The translations under genes were made by a program, and so were the position numbers. A stretch of DNA of 64,000 bases from an uncultured Rhodospirillaceae bacterium (GTDB lineage Bacteria; Pseudomonadota; Alphaproteobacteria; Rhodospirillales; Casp-alpha2). Numbering within the stretch: the stretch's first letter is position 1; the number at the start of each line of letters is the position of its first letter. Of the stretch, positions 34,589 through 43,880 are shown in pieces. The notes beneath the pieces were generated by a model. That model was given only the letters and a program-made list of their open reading frames with translations, did not search any database and had not been told where the DNA came from. Location: contig CAJWCU010000001.1 of the NCBI GenBank assembly GCA_913030825.1, positions 248,001-312,000 on the forward strand, given 5' to 3'.

Positions 34589-35662
34589 GTGCAAATTAAC
34601 AAAAATTTCCTGGCCGCTTGCGCCGTGGCGCTCGCGGCTTTTGCCGTAACGGCCCCGACCGCGGCCCAGGCTCAGACGCAGCCGACAGGACCTTACATCT
34701 CCGGCGCGTTGGGCGTGACCCAGCCGAGCGATTGGGAACTGACCGGCGGCACCATCAGTACGGAACAGGAATCGGACATGGGCTTCGCCGGCGCCATCGC
34801 GCTGGGCACGAAGCTCTCGCCCAACTGGCGGGCCGAGGCCGAGTTTTCCTACAGCAATGCCGACGCGGATAATTTCTCGGGCACTTCCGGCTCGGGCGAT
34901 ACGACGATGTACGGCCTGATGCTGAATGCCTTTCTCGATCTGCCCACGGGCACGCAATGGACGCCCTATATCGGTGCCGGTATCGGTGGCGCCGTCGTCG
35001 ATTTCGGCGATCTGTCGCCGGTCGGTGGATCGCGCGTGACCGACGCCGATCACGTCTTCGCCTATCAGGGCATCGCCGGCGTGACCTATCAGATCGACGA
35101 TCAGATGGGCGTTTTCACGGAATACCGTTACGTCAACACCGCCGACCGCGACATGTGGACAGATTCCAACGTCGGCTTGTCCGGTGAAGGCGGCGAGCAT
35201 CGCATCATGGTCGGCCTGCGTTGGTCGTTCGGCGCGCCGACGCCGGCTCCGAAACCGGTGCCGGTCGCGGCGCCCGCGCCCGCGCCCGCGCCCAAACCGG
35301 CCGCCAAGCCCGCGCCCAAGCCGGAAGCGCCGCGCAACTATCTGGTCTTCTTCGATTGGGACAGATCGGTTCTGACGGACGACGCCAAGGCGATCATCCA
35401 GGCCGCCGCCGCCAATTCCAAGACCATGGCGGTGACACGGATCGAAACGACGGGCCACGCCGACCGTTCGGGAACCGATGCCTATAACCTGCGCCTGTCG
35501 CAACGCCGCGCCGAAAGCGTGAAGGCGGAACTGAACCGTCTGGGCATTCCGTCCGGCGAGATCTTGACCCGCTGGAAAGGTGAACGCGAACCGCTGGTCC
35601 AAACGCCCGACGGCGCCCGTGAGCCGCAGAACCGGCGCGTGGAGATCATCCTCGCGAAATAG
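34589..35662 (+). CDS. OmpA family outer membrane protein
   Basis: About 357 residues. A signal peptide ends at TAAQA near residue 28, an eight-stranded OMP beta-barrel follows (about 30-205, with GPYISGALGV and GYITYQIDDQMGVFTEYRY-like strands), then an Ala/Pro/Lys linker rich in APAP and PKP. A peptidoglycan-binding OmpA domain ends the protein (FFDWDRSVLTDDA, TGHADRSGTDAYNLRLSQRRA). The start is ambiguous between TTG 34577, GTG 34580 and GTG 34589; the last gives the best signal peptide. A strong terminator follows. Confidence 0.92.
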   Translation: MQINKNFLAACAVALAAFAVTAPTAAQAQTQPTGPYISGALGVTQPSDWELTGGTISTEQESDMGFAGAIALGTKLSPNWRAEAEFSYSNADADNFSGTSGSGDTTMYGLMLNAFLDLPTGTQWTPYIGAGIGGAVVDFGDLSPVGGSRVTDADHVFAYQGIAGVTYQIDDQMGVFTEYRYVNTADRDMWTDSNVGLSGEGGEHRIMVGLRWSFGAPTPAPKPVPVAAPAPAPAPKPAAKPAPKPEAPRNYLVFFDWDRSVLTDDAKAIIQAAAANSKTMAVTRIETTGHADRSGTDAYNLRLSQRRAESVKAELNRLGIPSGEILTRWKGEREPLVQTPDGAREPQNRRVEIILAK

Positions 35663-35709
35663 ATAACGGGTCGGGGCGGTTCGCCCGGCCGGACCGTATC
35701 AAACGATTT

Positions 35710-35747
35710 GAAAAGACCGCCGAAGCGCTCGTTTCGGCGGTCTTTTC
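35710..35747. terminator. Bidirectional rho-independent terminator
   Basis: A perfect 15-bp stem (35710-35724 with 35733-35747) with an 8-base loop and A-rich/T-rich flanks on both strands. It follows the OmpA-type gene and also lies downstream of the opposing secreted-protein gene, so it can stop both transcripts. Confidence 0.9.
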
Positions 35748-35782
35748 ATGTGTCGGGTCATGTGTCGGGTCATGTGCCGGGG
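35747..35782 (+). repeat. 12-bp tandem repeat, three copies
   Basis: CATGTGTCGGGT occurs twice in tandem (35747-35758, 35759-35770), and a third copy differs at two positions (CATGTGCCGGGG, 35771-35782). It abuts the terminator stem. No known function; probably replication slippage. Confidence 0.85.
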
Positions 35783-35893
35783 AATGGGGGTGTTCTTAGG
35801 CCGCGCGCGAAACCGGTGGCTGTGGACCAGGCATGGCGGACGGCTCGTGGCATAAGGGATGTCGGAAGGAGCGGGATCGCCCGTGGCTGCGGC

Positions 35894-36493
35894 CTATTCG
35901 GCGGCCGAATTGCCGGCGGCGGTTTCCATGGTGGCCATGGCGTGCATATCCGTCGCGGCGACGGTTTCGGTTTCCTGCGGGCCGAGCAGGGCGGTGATCA
36001 CCGGGCGATGGCCGATGAAACCGGTCAGTCCCTGGCGCGGTTGGGCCTGGGCATCGGCGAAGACACGGGCCATGCCCCGGCAATACTCCGGCGCACCGAG
36101 GCGGCGCAGCGATGCCTTATTGGCCAGGTGGGTAATGAAGCGGTTCAGCTCGCGTTCGGCGTTGCGCGGATTGACGCGCTGGAAGATGGCGCGAAGGGCA
36201 CGGCCCTGGCGAACCAATTCATCCTGATGCCGGGTGACCAGATTGTTGTATTGGGTTTGCTGTCCGCAGCTCAGCGCGGCGACGGCAAGGTCGGCGCGGA
36301 ACATACGCATGCGCACGGCGCGGCCTTCTTCCGCAGACAGACATGTCGCCGGCAGGCGGATATCGCCCAGGTCCTTGGCTTTGACGCAGGCGGCCTGGGC
36401 CGTCGTCGGCTGGAACGCGACGACCGCCAGCGCGCCGAGGCTGACCGCCGCGGCAAGGCACCGATGCCAAGTCTTGGTTCTGGATACCGTCAA
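35894..36493 (-). CDS. Hypothetical secreted protein
   Basis: A 199-residue protein with a clear signal peptide (basic start, then AAAVSLGALAVVAF, cleavage near TAQA at 34). The mature part has four cysteines (about 36, 51, 76 and 138), suiting two periplasmic disulfides, and is largely helical (RFITHLANKASLRRLG). The last 30 residues are low-complexity Ala/Thr/Glu. I do not recognise the family. It stands alone between the bidirectional terminator and the hairpin at 36641-36699. Confidence 0.75.
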   Translation of the reverse strand: MTVSRTKTWHRCLAAAVSLGALAVVAFQPTTAQAACVKAKDLGDIRLPATCLSAEEGRAVRMRMFRADLAVAALSCGQQTQYNNLVTRHQDELVRQGRALRAIFQRVNPRNAERELNRFITHLANKASLRRLGAPEYCRGMARVFADAQAQPRQGLTGFIGHRPVITALLGPQETETVAATDMHAMATMETAAGNSAAE

Positions 36494-36640
36494 AACCCCG
36501 GAAACCCCTGTCTGTTCCCCAAAAAACCTTAATTGCCCCGACTATGCCATGTTGCCGGTTAACGCGCAATAAACGTGGGCGCCCGACGCTACGCAAAATC
36601 GCGGCCCGAATGATTGGCATGGGACCGGTTAATAATAGAA

Positions 36641-36699
36641 GGGAGGCCGCCCGACCGCGCCTTTCCTGCCGACGGCAGGGGCGGATCCGGCGGCCTCCC
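36641..36699 (-). terminator. Long hairpin terminator after the second dioxygenase gene
   Basis: A perfect 11-bp outer stem (36641-36651 with 36689-36699, GGGAGGCCGCC arms) encloses a second 6-bp hairpin (36665-36670 with 36674-36679). Read on the minus strand, it begins 24 bases after the dioxygenase stop and is followed by TTCTATTATT, consistent with intrinsic termination. Confidence 0.7.
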
Positions 36700-36722
36700 G
36701 GGGGCCTCGAAAATTCAGTTGC

Positions 36723-37613
36723 TCAGGCGGAAAGCCGGGCCGGCTTTTCCATGTAGTCGGGGTCCATCACCGTGGCCCGGCGCATGTCGCGCCGATAGGC
36801 GTCCTGATCGAACGGACGGGCCCGGTGCATGGTGCAGCGGTTGTCCCAGATCACGACGTCGCCGACCTGCCAGGTGTGGCTGTGGACGAATTCCGGTTGC
36901 GTCGCGTGTTCCATCAGCTCGCGGATCAGCATGCGGCCTTCGGGCACCGGCCAGCCGACGATGTGGGACGCATGGGAGGCAAGGTAGAGCGCCTTTCGCC
37001 CGGTCGCCGGATGGGTCCGTACCAGACTGTGGATGACCGGCGGCAAGGCCTTGCGCTCCTCGTCGGAAAATTCGGTGAAGCCCAGCTTGGCCCGCGAGGT
37101 CGCGATGCAATGTTCGGCCTCCAGGCCGTCGATCTTGTCCTTCATTTTCTGCGGCAGGGCGTCGTAGGCCGCGCGCATGTCGGCGAACTGGGTCTCGCCG
37201 CCCTCGGGCACGACCGTATGGGCATGCAGCAGGGAATATTTGGCGGAAACGGCCTTGAACGAGGCGTCCGTGTGCCACAGCTGATTGGCCAGGCCGAACA
37301 TGCGGCGGCGATCGTCGCGCGCCATCTTCTCGTTGTTTTCGTTGAGGTTGGAAATATCGACCAGTTTCGGGCCGATGCGATCCTTGTTGTCTTTCTTCAG
37401 CAACCGGTTGTCGGCGTAAAGTGGGCCGAACCGTTCGGCGAAGGCCGCCTGTTCGTCTTCCGACAACTTGGGGCCGTGGAACACCAGGACCGCATTCCGG
37501 TCGATGGCGTTCTGGATTTCGGCGAAGGTCGCGTCGTCGATCGGCTGCGACGGATCGATGCCCCCGATTTCGCCGATGAAATCGGGATGCAGTTGTTTCA
37601 CGGTGATGGACAT
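36723..37613 (-). CDS. TauD/TfdA family 2-oxoglutarate dioxygenase
   Basis: A 296-residue Fe(II)/2-oxoglutarate dioxygenase close to the TfdA pattern. Iron ligands are H114 and D116 (LWHTDASFK) and H263 (WDNRCTMHRARPF), and Arg near 274-279 would bind 2-oxoglutarate. The start at 37613 (MSITVKQLHPDF) fits the family. It is divergent from a LysR-type gene, an arrangement usual for a regulator and its target. The substrate is unknown: aryloxyalkanoates, sulfonates and others are possible. It is not closely similar to the dioxygenase at 7389. Confidence 0.92.
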   Translation of the reverse strand: MSITVKQLHPDFIGEIGGIDPSQPIDDATFAEIQNAIDRNAVLVFHGPKLSEDEQAAFAERFGPLYADNRLLKKDNKDRIGPKLVDISNLNENNEKMARDDRRRMFGLANQLWHTDASFKAVSAKYSLLHAHTVVPEGGETQFADMRAAYDALPQKMKDKIDGLEAEHCIATSRAKLGFTEFSDEERKALPPVIHSLVRTHPATGRKALYLASHASHIVGWPVPEGRMLIRELMEHATQPEFVHSHTWQVGDVVIWDNRCTMHRARPFDQDAYRRDMRRATVMDPDYMEKPARLSA

Positions 37614-37684
37614 CGTTTGAATTCCTTGGATTTGGCGTTTCCCCAACGACCCGGGCGTCGTTTATCGGCCCAAGACGGTTGGAT

Positions 37685-37719
37685 GAATTTGACATCGCCC
37701 GCTGGATAATGTCGAATTC
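37685..37719 (+). promoter_or_regulatory. Candidate lysR promoter within an 11-bp inverted repeat
   Basis: GAATTTGACAT (37685-37695) and ATGTCGAATTC (37709-37719) form a dyad with 10 of 11 positions matching and a 13-base spacer. It contains an exact TTGACA (37689-37694), and TCGAAT (37712-37717) lies 17 bases further, a plausible -10. A regulator bound here would control the LysR gene and perhaps the divergent dioxygenase. Confidence 0.5.
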
Positions 37720-37732
37720 AAAATATTGGGAC

Positions 37733-37753
37733 TTCATAACAAAATATTATGAA
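37733..37753. promoter_or_regulatory. LysR-type binding dyad
   Basis: A perfect 7-bp inverted repeat, TTCATAA, seven bases, then TTATGAA. It contains an ATAA-N7-TTAT core of the T-N11-A class bound by LysR regulators. It ends 16 bases before the chosen LysR start, suggesting autoregulation. Confidence 0.5.
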
Positions 37754-37769
37754 CCGGAAAGGGTTGCGC

Positions 37770-38666
37770 ATGCGCCTCAACCTGCGCCAGGTCGAAGCCT
37801 TTCGCGCCGTTTTCCAGACCGGCAGCATGACCGCGGCGGGTGAATTGATGGGGGGCTCCCAGCCCGCGGTCAGCCGCCTGATCCGCGACCTGGAGGCCGA
37901 AACCGGGCTGCCGTTGTTCGAACGCGCGGGCGGGCGGGTCATCGCGACGCCGGACGCGGTCGCCTTGATCCGAGAGGTCGAACGCAGCTTCCACGGCCTC
38001 GACCGGGTCGCCCGCGCCGCCGCCGAATTGCGCCATCGGCGCGAGGGGGCGCTGCGTATCGCGGCGTCGGTGGCGCCGTCGTTCTTCTGCCTGCCGGCGG
38101 TGATCCGTCAATTTCAGATCGCTTGGCCGGGGGTCGCGCTGTCGTTGAAGACGGGCACGTCGCCGGAAATCCTCGATCTGGTGGCCATGCAGCAATGCGA
38201 TCTGGGTGTCGCCGTCGTGGCGCCCGACGCGCCCGGGGTAGCGGTCCAGGCGCTGCCCGCGCATGAGGCCGTCTGCGTCCTGCCCGAGGGCCACGCTTTG
38301 GCGGCCAAAGACGCGGTGACCGCGGCGGACCTGGAGGGGCTGCCGTTGCTCGTCCTATCCGACTACAGCCATTTGCAGCAGCAGTTTACGGCCCAACTTG
38401 AGGCCGCCGGGGTCGCGCCCGATGTCGTTTTCGAATCCTCGTTTTCCGCCTCGCTCTGCCCGTTGATCGCCGAAGGGGCGGGGATCGGGGTCCTCGATCC
38501 CTTGACGGCCCGCGCCCATGCCGGGCGCGGCGTTGTTCTTAGGCCGTTTCGTCCGGCCGTGACCTATGAGTTGAAAGTCCTGTTTCCGGCCGCCCGACCG
38601 CGTGGAGAACGCGAGACCGCCTTCGCGGATATGCTCCACCGCTACCTCGAGGATTTCGGGGCTTAG
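37770..38666 (+). CDS. LysR family transcriptional regulator
   Basis: A 298-residue LTTR. The N-terminal winged helix-turn-helix reads LRQVEAFRAVFQTGSMTAAGE and SQPAVSRLIRDLEAETG, followed by a substrate-binding domain of two Rossmann-like lobes. I chose the ATG at 37770 because AAAGGG sits 6 bases before it; an ATG at 37749 would lie inside the dyad. It probably controls the divergent dioxygenase in response to that enzyme's substrate or product. It converges with and overlaps the DUF1272 gene by 4 bases. Confidence 0.94.
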   Translation: MRLNLRQVEAFRAVFQTGSMTAAGELMGGSQPAVSRLIRDLEAETGLPLFERAGGRVIATPDAVALIREVERSFHGLDRVARAAAELRHRREGALRIAASVAPSFFCLPAVIRQFQIAWPGVALSLKTGTSPEILDLVAMQQCDLGVAVVAPDAPGVAVQALPAHEAVCVLPEGHALAAKDAVTAADLEGLPLLVLSDYSHLQQQFTAQLEAAGVAPDVVFESSFSASLCPLIAEGAGIGVLDPLTARAHAGRGVVLRPFRPAVTYELKVLFPAARPRGERETAFADMLHRYLEDFGA

Positions 38667-38971
38667 CGGTCGCCCGGCGGAATATCCTTCACCCGTTCGG
38701 CGAACGCCGCCACGTCGTCCCGGGTGAACTTGAGGTGTTTACGTTCGTTCGACGCCGGCCGCTGCGTCAGGCTGACACCTGGGCGATGTTCCGTCCTCGG
38801 TCGTACGGGCCTGGCTTCGAACCCGCCGCCGCAATTGGGACAGACGTTGTTCAGGATCTCATCGACGCAGGTACGGCAGAACGTGCATTCGAAGGAACAG
38901 ATCATCGCGTCCGGGGCGTCCGGCGCAAGGTCCTTGTCGCAGCATTCGCAGTTCGGTTTCAGGATCAGCAT
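38663..38971 (-). CDS. DUF1272 zinc-ribbon protein
   Basis: A 102-residue protein whose first 55 residues are DUF1272: LKPNCECCDKDL, ICSFECTFCRTCV and VCPNCGGGFEARP, giving many Cys pairs for one or two zinc sites. The C-terminal half is basic and hydrophilic. Function is unknown. Its start overlaps the end of the upstream methyltransferase gene by 7 bases, suggesting translational coupling. Confidence 0.92.
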   Translation of the reverse strand: MLILKPNCECCDKDLAPDAPDAMICSFECTFCRTCVDEILNNVCPNCGGGFEARPVRPRTEHRPGVSLTQRPASNERKHLKFTRDDVAAFAERVKDIPPGDR

Positions 38972-39648
38972 GTCTCATCCTCGCCATCCGGTCCGGGGGG
39001 CAAATGGGGTTCCGGGGCGAGTGGATGGGGCCCGGGCTCGCCGTCTTCCCTGATGGTCAGATCCAGGTCGTTGACGGCGCAGAGACGTTGTTTCACGCCG
39101 GGCGGGCTTTCGCCAATGATGCCGTGCTCGTAGGCGACGATCTGCAACCGGCCGCGCGCAAGATCGAGAAGCTCTTCGCCGGCAAGGAGATGGTCCGGAT
39201 TGCGCGGTCGGCCGAAGACCTCGTTGCCCCGCGCGAAGGTCTCGTAGAGCAGCACCCCGGCCGGTTCCAACGAGGCGATCAGGCCGTCGAAATGCGGCCG
39301 GTAGAGATAGTTGCTGACGACGATGGCGGCGAAGCCGGCCCGTTTGAAGGGCCACTCCTTGCCGTCCTCCAAGTCGATCTCCGTGACCTCGGCATTGTCT
39401 TCCTCTGCCAAATCGGCCATCGCCGACACGTCCCGGTCTACCGCCGTCACCGGATGCCCCAGGCCCAGGAAATAGCGGGCATGGCGGCCGCCGCCGGCGG
39501 CCAGGTCCAACACCCGACCGTGGCTGGCCCCGCCGCGCGGGGCCAAGGGCGCAAACCGCGTGATCCAGGACGACGGCTCGGCGAGTTTCTGGTGATGATG
39601 CAGATTCGGCTTGGCGGTGGTGTCGGGATCGGTCGGCGGCGGGGTCAT
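38965..39648 (-). CDS. SAM-dependent methyltransferase, TehB-like
   Basis: A 227-residue class I methyltransferase. RVLDLAAGGGRHARYF is motif I, TAVDRDVSAM is motif II, and FAAIVVSNYLYRPH is the acceptor-side strand. It resembles the TehB/YnbD-like subgroup. The substrate is unknown. N- and C-termini are Pro-rich and disordered-looking. It overlaps the DUF1272 gene by 7 bases on the same strand. Confidence 0.87.
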   Translation of the reverse strand: MTPPPTDPDTTAKPNLHHHQKLAEPSSWITRFAPLAPRGGASHGRVLDLAAGGGRHARYFLGLGHPVTAVDRDVSAMADLAEEDNAEVTEIDLEDGKEWPFKRAGFAAIVVSNYLYRPHFDGLIASLEPAGVLLYETFARGNEVFGRPRNPDHLLAGEELLDLARGRLQIVAYEHGIIGESPPGVKQRLCAVNDLDLTIREDGEPGPHPLAPEPHLPPGPDGEDETC

Positions 39649-39818
39649 ATGGCGTTCTCTGGTCGGTTTGGTCGTGCAGTCGATTCGGCTTTTGTTAAAC
39701 GTTTCATACTATGTTTCACGGGTCAAAACGCCTATAACTGGCGCCTTCGGGCCCGAATACATCCCTGATACTCAGTTTTTTCAGTCACGGGCCCGGTCGC
39801 ACGGAAAGAGTTCGAACG

Positions 39819-40250
39819 ATGATTCGATACCGCCTGATCTGCAGCCAAGACCATGAATTCGAAGCCTGGTTCCGTGACAGCGCCGCCTACGACGGCCAGG
39901 TCAAACGCCAACAGGTCTCCTGTCCCCATTGCGGCGACGTGGATGTGACCAAGGCGGTCATGGCTCCCGGCATCGCGTCATCGGCCAATTCCGATAAATT
40001 CGCAGAGGCCAAAGCCCACGAGGTCGCGCGCCGCATCCTTTCGGCCGTCGGCAAGCTGCGCGACGAGGTCGAACAGGACTGCGAATACGTCGGCGACGAA
40101 TTCGCCGACGAAGCCCGCGCCATCCATTACGGCGACGCCGAGGAGCGGGGCATTTACGGCGAGGCGACGGATGACGAAGCCCATGAGCTGGAAGAAGAAG
40201 GCATCGATTTCATCCGCCTTCCCGGCCGTGGCCAGCGGCGCGACAACTAG
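39819..40250 (+). CDS. DUF1178 family protein
   Basis: A 143-residue protein with a zinc-ribbon-like start (MIRYRLICSQDHEFEAWF, then QVSCPHCGD), and the family motif DEVEQDCEYVGDEFADEARAIHYGD towards the C-terminus. DUF1178 members are small, conserved in alphaproteobacteria and uncharacterised. A GGAAAGAG site precedes the ATG. It often accompanies nitrilase-family genes; here one lies 7 kb away. Confidence 0.92.
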   Translation: MIRYRLICSQDHEFEAWFRDSAAYDGQVKRQQVSCPHCGDVDVTKAVMAPGIASSANSDKFAEAKAHEVARRILSAVGKLRDEVEQDCEYVGDEFADEARAIHYGDAEERGIYGEATDDEAHELEEEGIDFIRLPGRGQRRDN

Positions 40251-40253
40251 CCC

Positions 40254-41132
40254 TTAATCGATTACCTCCACGCCCGCGTTGCGTTCGATGACCTTGATGA
40301 CGTCGTCGCTGAACGCGTCGGGGCCGAGCATCTGACGCGCGGTCTGCAGGACCTCGCGGGTCAGCCCGGAATACATCAGCGGCGCGCCGCTATCGACGCC
40401 CAACTGGCAGGCCAGACGCACGTCCTTGAACAGAAGCTCCAGGGCAAAGGTTCCCGGCAGGCCGTCGCGCATGCGCGGCAGGGTGATCTTGGTCGCCGAA
40501 CTTTGCGCCGAACTTTTGTCGAGAACCTCGATCATCTTGTCCAGGGTCAGCCCGTTCTTGATCCCCATGGCGACGCCTTCATAGGTCGCGATGCGGATGG
40601 AGGCGGCGGTCACGTTGTTGATCAGCTTCATCGTATGCCCGGCACCGATGTCGCCGCAGTGAAAGATATTGGGGCTGATCGCCTGCAGATAGGTGCGGGC
40701 CTTTTCATATAGATGTTCCGGGCCGCCGATCATGATCGCGATGGTTCCCGCGTTGGCCCCGCCCGGGCCGCCGGACACCGGCGCGTCGATCATGTCGATG
40801 CCGCGTTCGGCAAGCTCCGCCGCCATGGCCTTGGTTTCCGTCGGATCACCCGTCGTCTGATCGACGATCAGGTTGCCGGGCTCCAGCCCTTCGATCAGGC
40901 CGCCGTCGCCGAAGATCGCTTCGCGGACATGGCCCGAGGTTGGCAGGCAAGTCATCACGATATCGCTTTCCCGGGCCAGCGACGTCAGGTCCTGGGCCGG
41001 CTGCGCGCCGTCGGCGACAAGGGCCGCGGTGGCGTCCGGGCTGAGGTCGTAGACCCGCAATTTATGTTCACGAACGATGCGCCGCGCCAGCGGCCCGCCC
41101 ATCATGCCTAATCCGATGTAACCGAGGTTCAT
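40254..41132 (-). CDS. NAD(P)-dependent beta-hydroxyacid dehydrogenase
   Basis: A 292-residue member of the 3-hydroxyisobutyrate/2-hydroxy-3-oxopropionate dehydrogenase family. GYIGLGMMGGPLAR is the Rossmann motif, DAPVSGGPGGANAG (about 117-129) is the substrate-binding signature and K169 in HTMKLINN is the catalytic lysine. The exact substrate (tartronate semialdehyde, 3-hydroxyisobutyrate or other) cannot be told by eye. It converges with DUF1178 with a 3-base gap. Confidence 0.92.
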   Translation of the reverse strand: MNLGYIGLGMMGGPLARRIVREHKLRVYDLSPDATAALVADGAQPAQDLTSLARESDIVMTCLPTSGHVREAIFGDGGLIEGLEPGNLIVDQTTGDPTETKAMAAELAERGIDMIDAPVSGGPGGANAGTIAIMIGGPEHLYEKARTYLQAISPNIFHCGDIGAGHTMKLINNVTAASIRIATYEGVAMGIKNGLTLDKMIEVLDKSSAQSSATKITLPRMRDGLPGTFALELLFKDVRLACQLGVDSGAPLMYSGLTREVLQTARQMLGPDAFSDDVIKVIERNAGVEVID

Positions 41133-41290
41133 GGTCTTGGTGTCTCCTGGAAAAATGACGCGGCCTTTTGCGGCCGGCTGTTTTGATGCGGGCGATGATA
41201 GGGGAGAAATCGACGATTTGAGAAGCCTGAGGGGCGCCGCCCACGACCGGGCGCAGGCGGCGGGGTCTCTCGGGACGGAGTTGAAAGGCG

Positions 41291-42808
<1,518 letters not shown>

Positions 42809-42901
42809 TCCAGGCCCCATCCATCCGGCACCGGAAATGCGCCGACCCGTTATCGTAACGAGGCCATGTGACAATCGTGTTTCGGCGGAAAGGGGGGTGG
42901 G

Positions 42902-43696
42902 TCAGGCGTTCTTCACGCCGAAGGCCAGGTAGTTCACGGCAAGGTCCCGGTCGTCCAGGCGCCAGCTGTCGTTGAACGGGTTGAACACCATGCCGTCCAG
43001 GCCGGTGACGGAAACGTCGTGCGCCGCGAGGCCCCGGACCAGTTCCGACGGGCGCACGAACTTGCGCCAGTCGTGGGTGCCGACGGGCAACCAGCGCAGG
43101 ATGTATTCGGCGCCGATCTTGGCCATGGCGAGCGACTTGAGCGTGCGGTTCAACGTCGTCACCACGGTACAGCCGCCGGGCCGGATGAGATCCGCCGATG
43201 CCCCCAGGAAGGCATCCAGGTCGGCGACGTGCTCGACGACCTCCATGTTGAGGACGATGTCGAAGGGCTGCCCCAGCCCGGCCATGTCCTCGGGCAGGAC
43301 ATGGCGGTAATCGATCTCCAGTCCCGCCTGTTCGGCATGCAGGCGCGCGACCGCGACGTTCTTTTCACCCGCGTCGATGGCCGTGACCGACGCCCCCAGG
43401 CGGGTCAGCGGTTCCGCCAACAGACCGCCGCCGCAGCCGATATCGAGCAACGTCAGCCCGTCGAGCGGCCTGTCCGCCGAAGCGTCCAGTCCGAAATGCG
43501 CGCAGGCGCGGTCGCGGATATAGGCGATGCGGACCGGATTGATCCGATGCAGCGGCCGGAATTTTCCCTTGGGGTCCCACCATTCGTCGGCGATCGCCTG
43601 AAATCGGGCGACTTCGTCCTGGTCCAGCGTCGTGCGCGGCGCGGCGGCCTGCGGGGTTGCGGGCGAAGGATCGGCGGATGCGGTGGCTTCGGTCAT
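42902..43696 (-). CDS. ubiG: Ubiquinone biosynthesis O-methyltransferase
   Basis: A 264-residue UbiG that performs both O-methylations of ubiquinone synthesis. FQAIADEWWDPKGKFRPLHRINPVR is the diagnostic start, LLDIGCGGGLLAEPL is the SAM motif, and LNMEVVEHVAD follows. The ATG at 43696 gives the usual length with a short disordered N-terminus of about 22 residues. It is divergent from lysC, with 184 bases between starts. Confidence 0.97.
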   Translation of the reverse strand: MTEATASADPSPATPQAAAPRTTLDQDEVARFQAIADEWWDPKGKFRPLHRINPVRIAYIRDRACAHFGLDASADRPLDGLTLLDIGCGGGLLAEPLTRLGASVTAIDAGEKNVAVARLHAEQAGLEIDYRHVLPEDMAGLGQPFDIVLNMEVVEHVADLDAFLGASADLIRPGGCTVVTTLNRTLKSLAMAKIGAEYILRWLPVGTHDWRKFVRPSELVRGLAAHDVSVTGLDGMVFNPFNDSWRLDDRDLAVNYLAFGVKNA

Positions 43697-43880
43697 GATC
43701 GGCCTTTGGCGTAAAAAGAGGGGGGAATGCCTTGCCCGGATTGATAATTCACGGGCGGGCACCTTGCCCGCCGGGCGGTTTAAGAGTAAGAAGGCGCCGC
43801 CCAATGGACAAGGGCAAGTCACAGCGGCGAAAGCAACAGGTTTTCGGGCATTTTTCAAGGGACGGAGACGAACCGGTTCC

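Noticed and set aside
35747-35782. Repeat considered as a CRISPR remnant
   Set aside because: Units are 12 bases with no spacers and no cas genes are near; simple tandem duplication.
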